From Neocallimastix lanati (nom. inval.) (taxonomy: Eukaryota > Neocallimastigomycota > Neocallimastigomycetes > Neocallimastigales > Neocallimastigaceae): a stretch of DNA of 62,500 nt. Position 1 is the first letter of the stretch, and every line of letters starts with the position of its first letter. The stretch lies in assembly GCA_016946835.1 (NCBI GenBank), contig JACVTC010000013.1, positions 1,372,501-1,435,000 on the forward strand. The letters run 5' to 3'. Under the pieces are notes generated by a model. The model had not been told where the DNA came from. It worked only from the letters and a program-made list of their open reading frames with translations, and made no database searches. Shown piece after piece: positions 1 to 14,314 of this stretch. A program made the position numbers and the translations under genes.

Positions 1-68
1 AAAAAAAAAAAAAAAACAATATTGTAATTTGTTACACAAAATATATTAACAAAAAAAAAAAAAACACG

Positions 69-127
69 AATAATAAATAATAAATAATAAATAATAAATA
101 ATAAATAATAAATAATAAATAATAAAT
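69..127. repeat. Heptamer array (AATAATA)n
   Basis: About eight head-to-tail copies of the seven-base unit AATAATA directly abut the solo LTR that starts at 128. The same heptamer forms the much longer array at 10.3-10.8 kb. Confidence 0.85.
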
Positions 128-302
128 TGTTAAGGAGTCAATATAAGATATGATGTGTACACTACAAAATGTATTATTATTTAATTAAATTTTATTTCTT
201 ACTTATTTATAAATAAATTTTAATAAAACATAAAACATTTAAAAGACTATAAATATTAATTTATATTAAGTATTATATAATATTTTAATTATTATATACA
301 AG
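128..302 (-). mobile_element. Solo, truncated Copia-type LTR
   Basis: The stretch starts TGTTAAGGAGTCA, the same terminus found at 42260 on the left LTR of the Copia relic. It then shares a degraded colinear pattern with that LTR: a GTGTAC block, an AT-rich middle, AAAAGACT, then an ATATACAA block. The expected inner terminus CTTAACA is absent because a poly-T run begins at about 303, so this copy lacks its last 40-50 bases. No retroelement coding sequence flanks it, which fits LTR-LTR recombination. The LTR's own sense strand is the minus strand, by comparison with the pol-containing copy. Confidence 0.6.
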
Positions 303-1421
303 TTTTTTTTTTTTTATTTTTATGGTTTATGTCAATTTTATTAATATACTTTATGATAAAGAAGTACTTAATTATTCTATATTAAATACTTTTATATTAA
401 TACATTGTGACTTATACATTATTTATATTACATTATGTTTCAATATATTTGAAGCTTATTTTTCATACATTTCACATATTCTAACATAAATAATAAAATA
501 ATAAAATAAAAAATAATAAATAACTGAATAATAAATAATAAATAATAAGAAATAAGAAATAAGAAATAAGAAATAAGAATAAATAATAATTGAATAATTG
601 AATAAATAAATAATAAGTAAATTGAATAATTTTAAATTATTAACTATTAAATTATTAGCTATTAATTATAAATTAATTATTAATTATTTATTATTAATTT
701 TAATAATACATATAATCATAAATTACATAAAATCATAAATCATAATTACATAAAACGATAAATGATAAACTACATAAACCATATTATATAAAATCATAAA
801 TTGCATATAGTCATAAATAATAAATTAACATAAAATGATAAATTAATATATAAATAGTTTAATATAACAAATTATGAAATATATTTTTTTTAATTTACTA
901 AAAGTATAAAAATTCTAAAAAAAAATAGTAATAATAATAATAATAAATAAATAAAGAATAAAGAATACATAAAAACCAAAATAATTTTTTAAGAAGTATT
1001 TATATATTTATAAATAAAAAAAATTAATATTTCATAAAATTAAATTTAAAAGAATTTATAGATAGGATATGAAATGTTTTAGAATATAAATCAATATTAA
1101 AATTAAATTAATAAACTGAAAACATAGATATTAACCGTCAAAATAAATTCACTACCAATAATAAAAGTAGGAATAAAAAAACAATACCAATATCATATAA
1201 TAAACAAATTAAAATAATTAATAATTTATAATTAATAATTTATAATTAATAATTAATAATAATAATTAACAATAATAATAAAATATATTTCTCTTAATAT
1301 TTTTTATTATGTCACGTCACATTAATATTATTAGTGACGGTAACACCATCAAATTATTTATCATAATATTGTGAATAATTTAACTGGAAAAAAAAAAGGT
1401 AATAATAATTATAATAAATAA

Positions 1422-1458
<37 letters not shown>

Positions 1459-1725
1459 ATATATATAATAAATAAATATAAAATAAAAGTTTTAATATTA
1501 TATTAAATAAAATATTATTAATTAAATAATAATAAAAAATTATTTAGGTAAAAAAAAATTCTTTTTTTTTTTGTATTCAATACTTTATTACCATATAATA
1601 ACTTTTTTTTTTCTATTTCATCAATACTTTACCATAGAATAATAATAAAGATTTTATTTTTTTTTTAGTTAATTTATTAATATGAAAAAAATATTAAAAC
1701 TTACACTTTAAAAGTTTTTTTTTAA

Positions 1726-1760
<35 letters not shown>

Positions 1761-2676
1761 GAAAGAAAAGAAATAAATATATATGTATATTTATTTATTT
1801 ATTTATTTAGTTAGTTAGTTATTTTAGTTTTTATTTTAGTTTGAACTTTTGTTTTATCTTTATTTTTATTATATTTTTATTTTATCTATCGATAGGTATA
1901 GATGAATAGAGTATGTAAGCATCTACCTTTATTCATATATATGCTAACATTCTCACTCACTCTTAATTCTTAATACACTCTCTTCTTCTCTTCTTTTAAT
2001 TCTTTTTTTCTTTTTCTTTTTTTTTTAATCTATCTCTATAGAATCTAAATCAAATTTTAAAAAATTAAAAAAAATAAAAATAAAATAAAAATAAAATAAA
2101 AATAAAATAAAATAAAAAATAAATAAAAAAGATCACAGACAACTAAAAGAAAATAATTTGAATTTTAAAGTATCAATGGTTTCATTAATATTATTATTTA
2201 AAAAAATTTTTTTAAAAAAAAAAAAGAGGTCCTTTCAGCATCACATTACGTTCCATAAGTGAATAAAAAAAATAAATAAATAAAAAATATATAATAATAT
2301 ATATTTTAATTTAATTAATTATCTATTTATTTATTATAATAACGTTAAATTATAATATATATATAATTATTTTATAAATAAAATATTTTTTAATTAAAAA
2401 TCATATATAAATGTATATTTCATATTTTTTTTATTCATTTAAATTTTTTTTTTTTGTAAAAGTTTTAATTACATTTAACTTTTAAATCAAATGAGTACTT
2501 TAACTTTATAAATATATCTATTTATTTATTTAAATTTATTTAAAATAATTAATATATATTTTTGTTTGTATTAAAATTATTTGTTTTATCAAATTTATAC
2601 TATCAATTTTATTTAAATTATTTACTTTACAAATAATAATAATAATAATAGTTATATGGATATATCCTTTATGAAA
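303..2676. other. Gene-free AT-rich spacer
   Basis: No coding island or exon-like segment was seen on either strand. The content is poly-A/T runs, TAA/TTA microsatellites and TAAA-type repeats. The only less random patch is the short inverted repeat near 1315. Confidence 0.7.
1315..1339. promoter_or_regulatory. CGTCAC/GTGACG inverted repeat (CRE/ATF-like half sites)
   Basis: CGTCAC at 1315-1320 and GTGACG at 1334-1339 form an inverted repeat around a 13-base AT spacer, and a second TCAC precedes it. TGACG cores are the half sites of bZIP factors of the ATF/CREB type. No gene lies close by, so a regulatory role is speculative. Confidence 0.2.
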
Positions 2677-2905
2677 GAATAAAAATAAAGAAATGTTAAT
2701 AAATCTATCTATAGTACATAGTAAAATAAATTTTTAGAATTTAAAAGTAAAATAAAAAAAAATGTTTAAATAATAAGAATAAGAAAAATAATAAGAATAA
2801 AAATAAAGAAATGTTAATAAATCTATCTATAGTACATAGTAAAATAAATTTTTAGAATTTAAAAGTAAAATAAAAAAAATGTTTAAATAATAAGAATAAG
2901 AAAAA
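2677..2905. repeat. 118-bp near-perfect tandem duplication
   Basis: A unit of about 118 bases starting GAATAAAAATAAAG occurs twice in a row, at 2677-2794 and 2795 to about 2905. It includes the distinctive block ATCTATCTATAGTACATAG. Copies differ mainly in homopolymer length. No coding content. Confidence 0.85.
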
Positions 2906-3013
2906 GAATAAGAATAAATAATTAAATAATTCATATTCAATATTTTAATAATTAATTATTCAAATACTAATCAAGAATTAATTTATATCAACCCTTTTCT
3001 TTGATCAGCTAAA

Positions 3014-3046
<33 letters not shown>

Positions 3047-6000
3047 GTCAAATCATAAATTAATTACTTTATTTATTAATTAAATTAATCATCATCATAA
3101 TAAAATAAATACAAAAATAATATTTCATAAATAAATAAATGAATATATATATATATACTAATAAATATTAATATAAATATAAATAGATATAAATATAATA
3201 AATAATAAGTAATCAATAAATTAAGAATAATCTTTTATTTTGTTTAATATATTATAATTAAAAGTAATATATATAATTTATTTAATCAACCAGTCATTTT
3301 TAAAAAATTTAAAAATTAAAATCATTAATTTGATTTTTTACTTAAATTATATAATATTATATAAATATATTATATAAATATATTATATATTATATAATAA
3401 TTTTTATTATTTTTTTTATTATAATTTAAATTTTTTTTTAATAATTTTTTTTTTTTTGTTTTTTGATTTTTAAAACTTAAAAAAAAAAAAAAAAATTCTC
3501 CAACCACCATTTTAAAATTTTAATTTAAAATTGAATGATTAAAACTTTAAAATATATTAAATTTCTATTATTCAATCAATTCGATATTAATACTTTAAAT
3601 TATAAAATTATTTTTTATACTATTTTAACTAGTTTTAATTATTTTATATTTTAAAAATATTTTAATTTTTTTTATATTTAATGATTATTATTTTAAAAAT
3701 ATTTTAGATAGTTTTAATTATTTTACATTTTAAAAATATTTTAACTTGTTTTAATTATTTTATATTTTAAAAATATTTTAAAGAGTTTTAATTATTTTAT
3801 ATTTAAAATTACTTTAAATTATTTAAAATATTTTTAACGTCTTTCATGGATTTTTTTTTTTTAATTTAATTAAATTTAATTTAATTTTTGTTAATTTTAC
3901 TGAATTTAATTTAATTTTACAATTTAATTAAATTTTATTATTAAAATTTTTATTTAATTAATTAATCATTCATTTATTTATTATTTATTATTTATTTATA
4001 TATCTATTTATTTATCTATTTATTATTTATATGATTTTTTAAAAAAAATTTTTTTTTTTGGTTATTTTTTATTTTTTGGTTTTTTTGGTTTTTTTTGGTT
4101 CCTTTTGTTATATTAAATTTTTGAATTTTTTTTTTTTTTTGTTATTAAAACTTTAAATAGATCTAATAATTAAAAGTAAAAATTAAAATATATATATATA
4201 TATTTTTAAAAATTAAGAATATTATTTATTTATGAAAAAAATTTTTTTTGTTTGATTTTCAATTTTTAATTATTTTACATTAATTATTTTATATTATTTA
4301 TTTTATATTATTTATTTTATGTTATATTTTAAAATTTAACTATCATCTTTATTTATGAAATAGAAGAAAAAATTATCATCTTTTCTTCTTACTTCTATTT
4401 CTTCAGCATATTCTTTTTTATTAGTATGACTTTATTTTTTTTCTTTAACATGTTTTTAATTGTACAATATTTAATTTTTTATCGTGTTAAAAAATTTTTA
4501 AAGTAAAAAAGTTTTTATATATTATTTATATATATATACTTGGCAAAATAATGATTAAGTTTTTAAAAATATAAAATTAAAATTACAATTGTCAATAAAA
4601 TTAAAATTAAAAATAATAATTGATTTCCTATTTAATTATACTTTTTTTAATAATAGTAAAATATAAATAAAAAAAAAAGTTAAAAATAAAAAAAAGACCA
4701 ATTTATTTTATTTATATGTTTAGTATAAATATTTTTATCAAAATCAAAAAAAAAAAATTTTTAATTCATTAATAAAAAAAAGAAAATATATTTTAAATCA
4801 ATAAAAAATATACATAATATAATAATATAATAATAACAACTAACAAATATATAAATAAAAATATAAAAAGTTTAATAAAATAATTAAAAATTAAATAAAA
4901 AAAAATAAAATATATATATATATATTAAAAAAAAATTAAAACAAAACAAAAAAAAGATTTAAAATATTACTTTTTTTTTTTTTTTTGAAAATTTTTGAAA
5001 TTTTTTCTTTTCTTCATCCCATATTTATATATTTTTCATCTCTCTATGAAAATAATTAGTATTTTATTTTTATTTAACTTTTTTCTTTATCTCATTAAGA
5101 AATAAATAGTTTTTTTTTTTAAACATGTGTATGTTTTTATTAACAATATAAATATGTATATATATATATTAATATATATTTATTTTTTTTATTATATATA
5201 TTAGTATATATTTATTATTTTTTTTCATCTTTCATACTATTGGTCATTATTAGAAATTTTGTTTTAAATATGATACTAAATAATTATTATTATATTATTT
5301 ATATATTAGTATAAAATTATTAAATAATAATAATTATTTTTTTTCATTCCCTTCCCTCTTTCTATTGGTTGTTATTGTAATGTTTTAAAATAAAATATAA
5401 AGGTGAAAATAAAAAAATGAATCAATAAAATAAATAATAATTATTAAAAACAGTAATTATACCAAATATACCAAATAGATAATTTTATGGATCATTAATG
5501 AATACATTAAGAATAAAAATATAATTAATAACAAAATAATAAAACATATTCTTAAATTATATCAAAAATGAATTAATAGAGTAATAATGGATAAAAACTG
5601 TTGATAATAATAAATGTTATCATGAATAGGTTAAATAATATTAAAAACAAAAAAACAAAAAAAAAAAAAAAAAAAATTGACCTAACCACTTATTAAATTA
5701 AAAAATTTAATTTTTATTATTAGAATTTTCTGATTTTCTAACCCTTTTATTTATTAATTTCTTTTTTAATTTTTATTTATTATTTTATAATTATAAAAAT
5801 TAGGATTTAGTTTTTTGTATCTTTGCTTCAATTTTATATTTAAATTTTGTTTATAAATAGTACTTCACTTAGTTAAAATATTATTAAATAATTATATCTA
5901 ATAATAAATTCATCTATTTTAATTATATATATTATATATATATGTTGTTGCATTGTTTTTTTATACTTTATATATATATAAATATTATCTAAAATTTAAT

Positions 6001-6541
6001 ATTCTATTTTCCAAATTTAATTTTTGTACCTGTTAGCCATTTCAAATCATTAAGAAAAAAACATAAATAACAACAACAACAAAAAAACTAACAAAGGTAT
6101 GAGTGTAATTGTTAAGAAAAAAAATCAATTTTTTTTCTTTGATTAAACCAAAAGAAAGAATATTTTATTTCGTTTAGAAAGTGGTTTTCTATATATTATC
6201 TTTTTTTTATTTCTATCATTTTTTAATCTAATATTGAAATCAACAATAAATTAATAATTTAATTAGGGTCTTTGTGCGTGTTGGTAAATATTTTTATTAC
6301 TATTTTTATTATTTATATTATTTATATTATTTATTAAATATTTTATTATTATTGTTATTTGCTATTTATTATTTTATAATCTTTATTAATTTATTATTTT
6401 AGTTATTCTTTATATCTTTTTTTTTATTTTTTTTTATTTATATTTTATTTATATTTTTAATAAAATACTTTATTATTAACTTTAATTAAATTTACCCAAA
6501 TTTTAAAAAATAATATATTTTTTTTATTGAATTTAATTTTC

Positions 6542-6572
<31 letters not shown>

Positions 6573-6696
6573 TTCAAAAAAAAAAAGTTTTATATTTAAT
6601 TATTTAAATATAAATATAGGTAATTATTTAATTATATATAAACATAAATATATATAAATATATATAATATTTTTTATATATTTTTTTTTGTTGATT

Positions 6697-6753
<57 letters not shown>

Positions 6754-8336
6754 AATAAAATAAAATAAAAAAAGAAATGAACTATGAGAATCAAAATTTT
6801 TGATAATTCTTTTTCTTGAATTAATAAATTTATTTTTTTTATTATTTTAATATATTTCTTATATTTATTGTGCTTTATCTGAACATATCCATAGTTTTGT
6901 ATATGTTTAGATATTGATTATTAAAATATTTATTTTTTATATTTATTTATATATATTTTGAATAAAATAAAAAGAAAATAAAAAAAAACAGTAAAAAAAA
7001 AAACAACGAAAACTTTATAAAATAATAATAATAATAATTATAAAAATAATAATAATAAAAATAATAATTATAAAAATAATAATAATAAAAATAATAATAA
7101 TTATAAAAATGTATAGTATTTATAACAATAAATAATAAATAAATAATAAATAAATAATAAATAATGAATTTTGAATCCTTTAATTAATATAAAAATATCC
7201 AATCTTTAATTAATCTTTATTAATATTATATTATTATATTATTTATTATTTATTATTTATTTATTATTATTATTTATTATTTATTTATTATTATTATTTA
7301 TTATTTATTTATTATTTAATTATCTATACATTATTTAATTATCTATACATTATTTAATTATCTATTTATTTATTCACTTATTTTTTGTAATACTTTTTTC
7401 ATTTTTTTAATTTATATTTTTCTCAACATTGAAAATAGATAAATTAAAAAAAAAAAAATAAATTGATTTATTTTTAAATATTAAATTAAATTTTTAGACA
7501 TTTGATGCCTATTAATTAATATATAAATAAATATATAAATATATATAGGAATATATAAATATAAAATTATGTTACTGCATAAATATAAATAGCGTATTAT
7601 ATAAATATACATAAATTATATGTGAATTATTCATTATACATTAATACATGAAATATTAATTATACATTAATATATAAATAGGCATAATTAATATATAAAT
7701 TATTATATTAATTATAAATATAAAATAAATTATTTACAGATATAGAAATTAAATTAATAATATAAATATAGAAACTAAATTAATAATATAAAAATTTAAT
7801 TTATTTATAAATATGGAAATATAAATATAGATTTTACTTTATAAATAATTATTGAATACATAAATACATAAATAAATAAATAAATAAATACATAAATAAC
7901 TACATAAATAAATAAATATTAATAAATAAATAATTGTTAATATATTTAATATATTAATATTTATAGAATAGATTCTATATTTTAATTAAAAATCCCAAAC
8001 AAACAAACAAAAAAAAGTCAGGATATAGAATGTATTTTTTAATATTTATTTTTTAAATAAGTTTATTATAAGAGTAATACATTAAGTTATTAAATAAATT
8101 ATTAAATAAATAATTAATAATAAATAAATAAATAAATTAATTTAATGAATGATAGTGACTTTTTCTAAATAAAACAGAAATAGTATGGCAATTAGTAAAT
8201 GGTTAAGTGAAAAAGATTATGATAATTAAATATTTTTTATAAAAAAAAGAAAAAAAAAAAGAGAATGTAAAAAAGTAAATTAAATTTGTATATCATTAAA
8301 ATATAATTAAGGATGGTGCTTTAATTGTTATAAATT
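2906..8336. other. Gene-free AT-rich spacer
   Basis: No gene could be supported here. Notable simple repeats are a (TTA)n tract near 6541-6571, an (AAAT)n tract near 6697-6755 and TAA/TTA tracts around 7020-7300. A GGTATGAG string near 6096 resembles a 5' splice site, but no exon can be built around it. Confidence 0.6.
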
Positions 8337-8596
8337 ACCAAGAATAATTTGAATTTTCATATTAAATTTCTTTTTTTTTTTAACAAAAATTGTATTAATA
8401 CAAATTAATTTCTTTTTTTTTTTTTTTTTTATAAATAATAAAAATAGAATATAGGAAATCAAAAATACCAAGAATAATTTGAATTTTCATATTAAATTTC
8501 TTTTTTTTTTTAACAAAAATTGTATTAATACAAATTAATTTCTTTTTTTTTTTTTTTTTTATAAATAATAAAAATAGAATATAGGAAATCAAAAAT
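8337..8596. repeat. Perfect 130-bp tandem duplication
   Basis: The 130-base block starting ACCAAGAATAATTTG is present twice back to back (8337-8466 and 8467-8596) with no difference visible by eye, including two internal poly-T runs. Identity across homopolymers argues for a very recent duplication or an assembly artefact. Confidence 0.9.
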
Positions 8597-9476
8597 AAAG
8601 AATCTTTAAGTATATATAAATGGCCCCTTAAAAAGTGTTAATAAAATATTATCTACATATTATTCTTTAATATTTTTTTTTATTATATACTATTTATTAT
8701 TTTTTTTTTTTTTTTTTGTATTTTATAATAAAACCTTATATAATATGATATATTTATTTCAGTAGCTTTTTAAGTTTTTATTACTATTTGATAGGAACTT
8801 TTGTTATATAACAAATTAATTATTGTAAAATCTTTCTCTCTTTCTTTTTTTATAAAATGAAAATGACTAATTGTTAGGAACTTTTTTTTTTTATAATTGA
8901 AAATTTGAAATTAAGAAATTTTGAAAATAAGAAATTTTATAATAATATTATTATTATTACTTTTATTATAAAAATATCAATCGTCAATATAAGTATTTCA
9001 TTTTATTTTATTTTTTTTTTTTTGTTTTTATTTTTCTATAATTCAATATCATCTCTGCTTTTTTTTTTTTTTTTTTTTTTTTTTCAAGCTCTTAAATATA
9101 TTCTTCTTTTTATTATTATTATTATTATATTAAATATATTAATAAAAAAAAGTACTTTTATTTTTGTTATTTTAATTTTTTCATAGTATAATAATATGTA
9201 TATAAATAAAATAAACAATATAATATAAAAAAATGAACCTCCTTGTTTTATTTATTTTATTTATTTTTATATATATTATTTTATTTTATATATATATATA
9301 TACTTTTTTTTTTTTTTTTTCATTTGAATATACAATTATTATTTTCATTTTTACTATATAACAAAAAAAAAAAAAAAAAGTATAAATTATAATAATATCT
9401 AAAGTTTTTTTTTTTTTTATATCTTAAGATATATACATATATCTATTTTAAAAAAAGCTATTTAATTAATAAACTC
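8597..9476. other. Gene-free AT-rich spacer
   Basis: Only homopolymers and simple repeats were seen. An open frame at 8905-9186 is Phe/Ile/Lys/Asn-only translation of poly-T and TTA tracts and is not a credible gene. Confidence 0.6.
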
Positions 9477-9560
9477 TTTTTTTTTTTTTTGATAAAGAAA
9501 AATAAGATAAAGTAAAAATTTTTTACTTTATTTTATTTTTCTTTATCAAAAAAAAAAAAA
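9477..9560. repeat. Fold-back inverted repeat, arms about 42 bp
   Basis: A T-run followed by GATAAAGAAAAATAAG and ending GTAAAAA (left arm, 9477-9518) is mirrored by the right arm ending CTTTATC followed by an A-run (9519-9560). One substitution and a one-base length difference at the centre are visible. It would extrude a long hairpin with almost no loop. No coding sequence flanks it. Confidence 0.85.
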
Positions 9561-9674
9561 GTAAAATAAGGTAAAATAAAATAAAATAAAATAATAAAAA
9601 GTTTTTATTTTTATTTTTATTTTAAAACTTTTATTTTTCCTTTTTATTTTTTTTATCCTTTTTATCCTTTTTTT

Positions 9675-9714
<40 letters not shown>

Positions 9715-9794
9715 CAGACTTATGACTAATTTTAATTTTAATTTTATTTTAATTTTATTTTATGTTATTTCTATTTTATTTCTTGTTATATTTA

Positions 9795-9838
<44 letters not shown>

Positions 9839-10319
9839 TATATTTACTATTTATTAGTATCTTTTTTTTTTTAATTTTTATTATTACTATTATTTTTATT
9901 TATTTATATTTTTATATTTTTTTTAATTGTTTTATAAAGATATTAGTACTAATAGATTAATTATAGATATAATAAAATATTTTAAAATATTTTAAAATTA
10001 AGACATATTCAGCTATATACAATAAATATTAGATATATATCACCTATAAAATTAATTATATAAAAGAAAATTTTTAGATATTTGTTAAAAAGCATTAATC
10101 ATTGTTTAGGATTTACTGATGATGACTAATTAATTATTTATTTATTAAAGTTTCATATTCCATATAAAATTTAATTTTTTTTTTTTTTTTTTTTTTAAAT
10201 GATATTTACTTTCATCCTATCATTTTAATTGTATTATTATATGAAACATTTTTTAGTGTAGAGAAAGAGAGAAAAATATACAACCAATAATGGAATAATT
10301 AAAATATATAAAAAATAAT
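9561..10319. other. Gene-free AT-rich spacer
   Basis: Poly-T runs (about 9670-9710), a (TTA)n tract at about 9799-9838 and AT filler. No exon-like segment. Confidence 0.6.
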
Positions 10320-10770
10320 TGAATAATAAATAATTGAATAATAAATAATAAATAATTGAATAATAAATAATAAATAATAAATAATAAATAATAAATAATA
10401 AATAATAATAATAAATAATAAATAATAAATAATAAATAATAAATAATAAATAATAAATAATAAATAATAAATAATAAATAATAAATAATAAATAATAAAT
10501 AATAAATAATAAATAATAAATAATAAATAATAAATAATAAATAATAAATAATAAATAATAAATAATAAATAATAAATAATAAATAATAAATAATAAATAA
10601 TAAATAATAAATAATAAATAATAAATAATAAATAATAAATAATAAATAATAATAATAATAATAAATAATAAATAATAAATAATAAATAATAAATAATAAA
10701 TAATAAATAATAAATAATAAATAATAAATAATAAATAATAAATAATAAATAATAAATAATAAATAATAAA
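10320..10770. repeat. Heptamer satellite (AATAATA)n, about 0.45 kb
   Basis: Sixty or so nearly exact copies of the seven-base unit AATAATA, broken by a few extra AAT triplets near 10410 and 10650. It is continuous on its right with the more complex AAAAAGAGTATTTATT-type units. Confidence 0.9.
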
Positions 10771-11060
10771 TAATTAAAAAGAGTATTTATTAATAAATAA
10801 TAAATAATAAATAATAAATTATAAATGAATAATAAATAATAATTGAATAATTGAATAATAATTAAAGAGTATTTATTAATAAATAATAAATAGTAAATAA
10901 TAAAGAATAAAAAAAAACAAAAAGAACAAAAAGAATAAAAAGAGTATTTGTTAATAATAAATAATAAGTAATAATAAAAATTATATTATAAAAAGGATAA
11001 AAAAAATAAAAAGAGTATTTGCTAATAATAAATAATAAATAATAATAAAAAGTAAATAAT
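10771..11060. repeat. Degenerate copies of the AAAAAGAGTATTTATTAATAA satellite unit
   Basis: Four or five degenerate copies of a unit beginning AAAAAGAGTATTT and continuing as heptamers AATAATA, at about 10778, 10864, 10936 and 11010. The same unit forms a cleaner, longer array at 56.5-57.05 kb. Confidence 0.8.
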
Positions 11061-11396
11061 AAATAATGAAATAATAAATAAATATAAATAATAATTATAT
11101 AATTTTTGTATTTTTTTTTAAAATAGATTTTGAAAATGCTGAAAAAGACAAAATAACAATACTATTAAAAAAAATAATTATTCTTATACTAAAATCTTAT
11201 TTATTATATTAAATATAGTAATAATAAAATAATAAATATAATACAAATACCAATGAATAGAATTATTTTATTTATCTTATTTTTTAAATGTACTTTTTTC
11301 TTTTATAAAGATAAAATTATTTTTCTTTATTTAATTTTCTTTATTTTTTTATTTTATAAGCTTTCATTTTATTTTATATTGACTTTTGTAATTACA

Positions 11397-11428
<32 letters not shown>

Positions 11429-14062
11429 CTTAGTTCATAATAAATAATTACTTTACCTAATATTTTCTTTCAAGTATACTGTCGGGTTAAATACAACATC
11501 CTCTATGCCTTTATTTATTTATTTATATCTATTGAAATATCAATTTAATTATAATTTTTATTTCTTTTGAAATATATATTATAAATAAAAAAAAAAATCC
11601 TTTTCTATTTATTTAACTATTAAATTATTATTATTATTATTATTATATTTTTTAAATCAATTCAATTTAATTCATTTTATATTATTATTTTTTTAATGAA
11701 AGAAAAATATGAGTTAATAAATAAAAAAATATTATCACTACCACTCTTATTTCTATTCTATAAATTTATATATATATATTATCTTCTTCTCTTTTTTCTT
11801 CTCCTTCTCCTTCAAATTCATTTCTCTCATTTTATATTTATTTTATTATTGTAATATAATTATTAATTTTTTATTATTATTTTTTTACCCATCAAATTTT
11901 TTTTATTTTTATTTTATTTTATCCATTAAATAAAAAAAAATAAGAAATCTCAATATATTAAGAATACTATTCAAATCAATAGATATTAACATATTAAATA
12001 TTAAAATAAATATAAAATACAAAATAAAAATTAAACCTTAAAAATAATTCATTTTTCCATTTTTCCAAATTTTTTTTTTTTTTTTTTTAATATTTTTAAT
12101 TTTAGGATGATGAAAACTTAACAAAATAAAAAAAAAATTTTTTTTTTCAAAATTTATATATTTATTTAGATATAAACTTTATTTTATATAAAATTTATTT
12201 ATTTCATTTAATTTCTATTTATTTATAATTTTATTTTAATGAATTAATTTTATTTATAAAGCAATATATAGCATCTATATATTACATATAATTAGATATT
12301 GAAAAAGAATTTCAAAATATAAAAAAAAACACATTTAAAAAAAAAAAAAAGTATTATATATGAATATATATATAAATATATATAAATATATAAATATGAA
12401 ATAGATAAAAAAAAAGTCATCATTTAAAATTAATTAAATGAATAAATTAAGTAAAAAAAAAAGCAAAAAAAAAAAAAAAAATAAAAAAAAAAGTTATGTT
12501 ATATATAGTAAAGAAAAGTTAAGAGTAAAAAATATAAATACTACTACTACTAATAATAATAACAATAAATAAAAAAAAAAAAAAAAAGGAAAAAAAAGAA
12601 AAGAAGTAACTTCAATAATCATAATGTTAAAAAAAAAAAAAAAAAAAAAAATAAAATGAATGAATGAATAATAGCAAAAAAAAAAAAAAATTTCAATTAG
12701 ACTTCTTTTCTCTCCACTCCTATTCTCCTATGCTTTTATTGTTATTACATTCTATGGTTTTATCTATATATTGTATTGTTATTTTTTTTGTTCCTAATTC
12801 TTCTTATTTTTTTTTTTTTTTTTTTTTTTTTATCTCATCTCTCATTTTCTATTCAAATCATCACTATATATATATATATAATATAAACTTTCCACATTCC
12901 TATACACAATTATTATTATTATTATTATTATTATTTTTTTTTTTATCTCATTTTCTCTTCAAACCATTACTATATATATGATATAAAACTTTGCACACTC
13001 TTATAACACAAACACCTAATGTGAAAAGAAACTTTTTTTTTTTTTTTTTTTTATAAAAAAAAAAAGAAATTTTATTGAATAATAATAATATTAAACTTAT
13101 TTGAAATATTAAAAAAAAACTAATGAAGAAAAAGAAAAAATACTTATTAGAAAAAAATTAAACTTAAAATAATAAATATAAAGAAATAATAAAAATGAAT
13201 TATACTAAATAATTAAAAAAATAATAAAAAAAATATAATTTACTAAAATAATTAATGACTAAATAAGAAGAAAGAAATAAAAAGGCTTTTTTTTTGTCCT
13301 TTTTCTTTCTATCTTTCTTTCTTTCTTTCTTTCTTTTTTTTTTTTTTTTTTTCTCTTTTTTCTATATATATATTTGATTCTTGGTAAAGCTAAAATTAAT
13401 ACTTATATATATATAATATTAAAACAAATTGCTTTTTTTTTTTTACTAAAAAAAAAAGGGTATAAATATAAAATATATATAAAAAAACATATATATTTTT
13501 TCTTTTTCTTTTTTTTTTTTTCTTTCTTTTTTTTAAATACTGAATAATAATAATAGTAAAAAAAAAAAAAAAAAAACAATTGATATAAATTATTAAGTAT
13601 TTTTTTTTTTTTTATATTTAAAAAAGGGTATTTGTAGATGTATTTGTATTGTTTTATGTTGTTTTATGTTGAATATTAAATTCAAAAAAAAAAAAAACTT
13701 TTTTCGTTTTTTTTTAAATGGTTTATTAATATTTCCCTTTCTTTCTTTATATATATATATATTGTAATTGTTATAACAAACAAATATATTATCTATATAT
13801 AAATATGTATATATATATAAAAGAATTAAATGCTTAAAGTATTGTTACTTATAAAAAAAAAAAAAAAAAAAAAAAGGATATATAAATATATATATATAAA
13901 AGTGTTTTATCGTTTTTTTTTTTTTTTTTTTTTTTTTTTTCTACTTAAATTAAATTTTAATAAAAAAAATTTTTTTTCATATTTTTATAAAAATGAAAAA
14001 AAATAAATAAAAAGATTTATTTTAATATATATATATATATATAAAATTAAGTTGGAAGGTAT

Positions 14063-14104
<42 letters not shown>

Positions 14105-14314
14105 TTGTTGTTGTTGTTGTATTTTGCTTTGTTCGTTTTAAAACGTTAATATTATCTAATATTATTATTTTTTTTAAACAAAACAAAAACATGAAAAAAA
14201 TAATAGTTTATGATAGGCTATTATTATTATTTTTTTTATTTTTTTATTTTTATTTTTTTTTATTTTATGTTATCTGATTTATCTGGTTTATCTTTATTTT
14301 TTATTTTTTTTTTC
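11061..14314. other. Gene-free AT-rich spacer
   Basis: No gene could be supported. Contains many poly-A/T runs, a (CTTT)n tract near 13310-13335, TTA tracts near 11625 and 12910, and a poly-T plus (GTT)n tract at about 14062-14120. Open frames at 11253-11447 and 12664-12981 are low-complexity translations. Confidence 0.6.

Noticed and set aside
1315-1339. Transcription terminator hairpin
   Set aside because: Only six base pairs with a 13-base loop, and no gene ends nearby; kept only as a weak regulatory candidate.
6090-6300. Possible 5'-UTR intron (GGTATGAG donor) of an unseen gene
   Set aside because: No coding exon on either side and no acceptor that gives an open frame.
12664-12981. 105-residue frame with Ser/His/Pro patches
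   Set aside because: Built from poly-A, poly-T and TTA tracts and not supported by any domain or composition shift.
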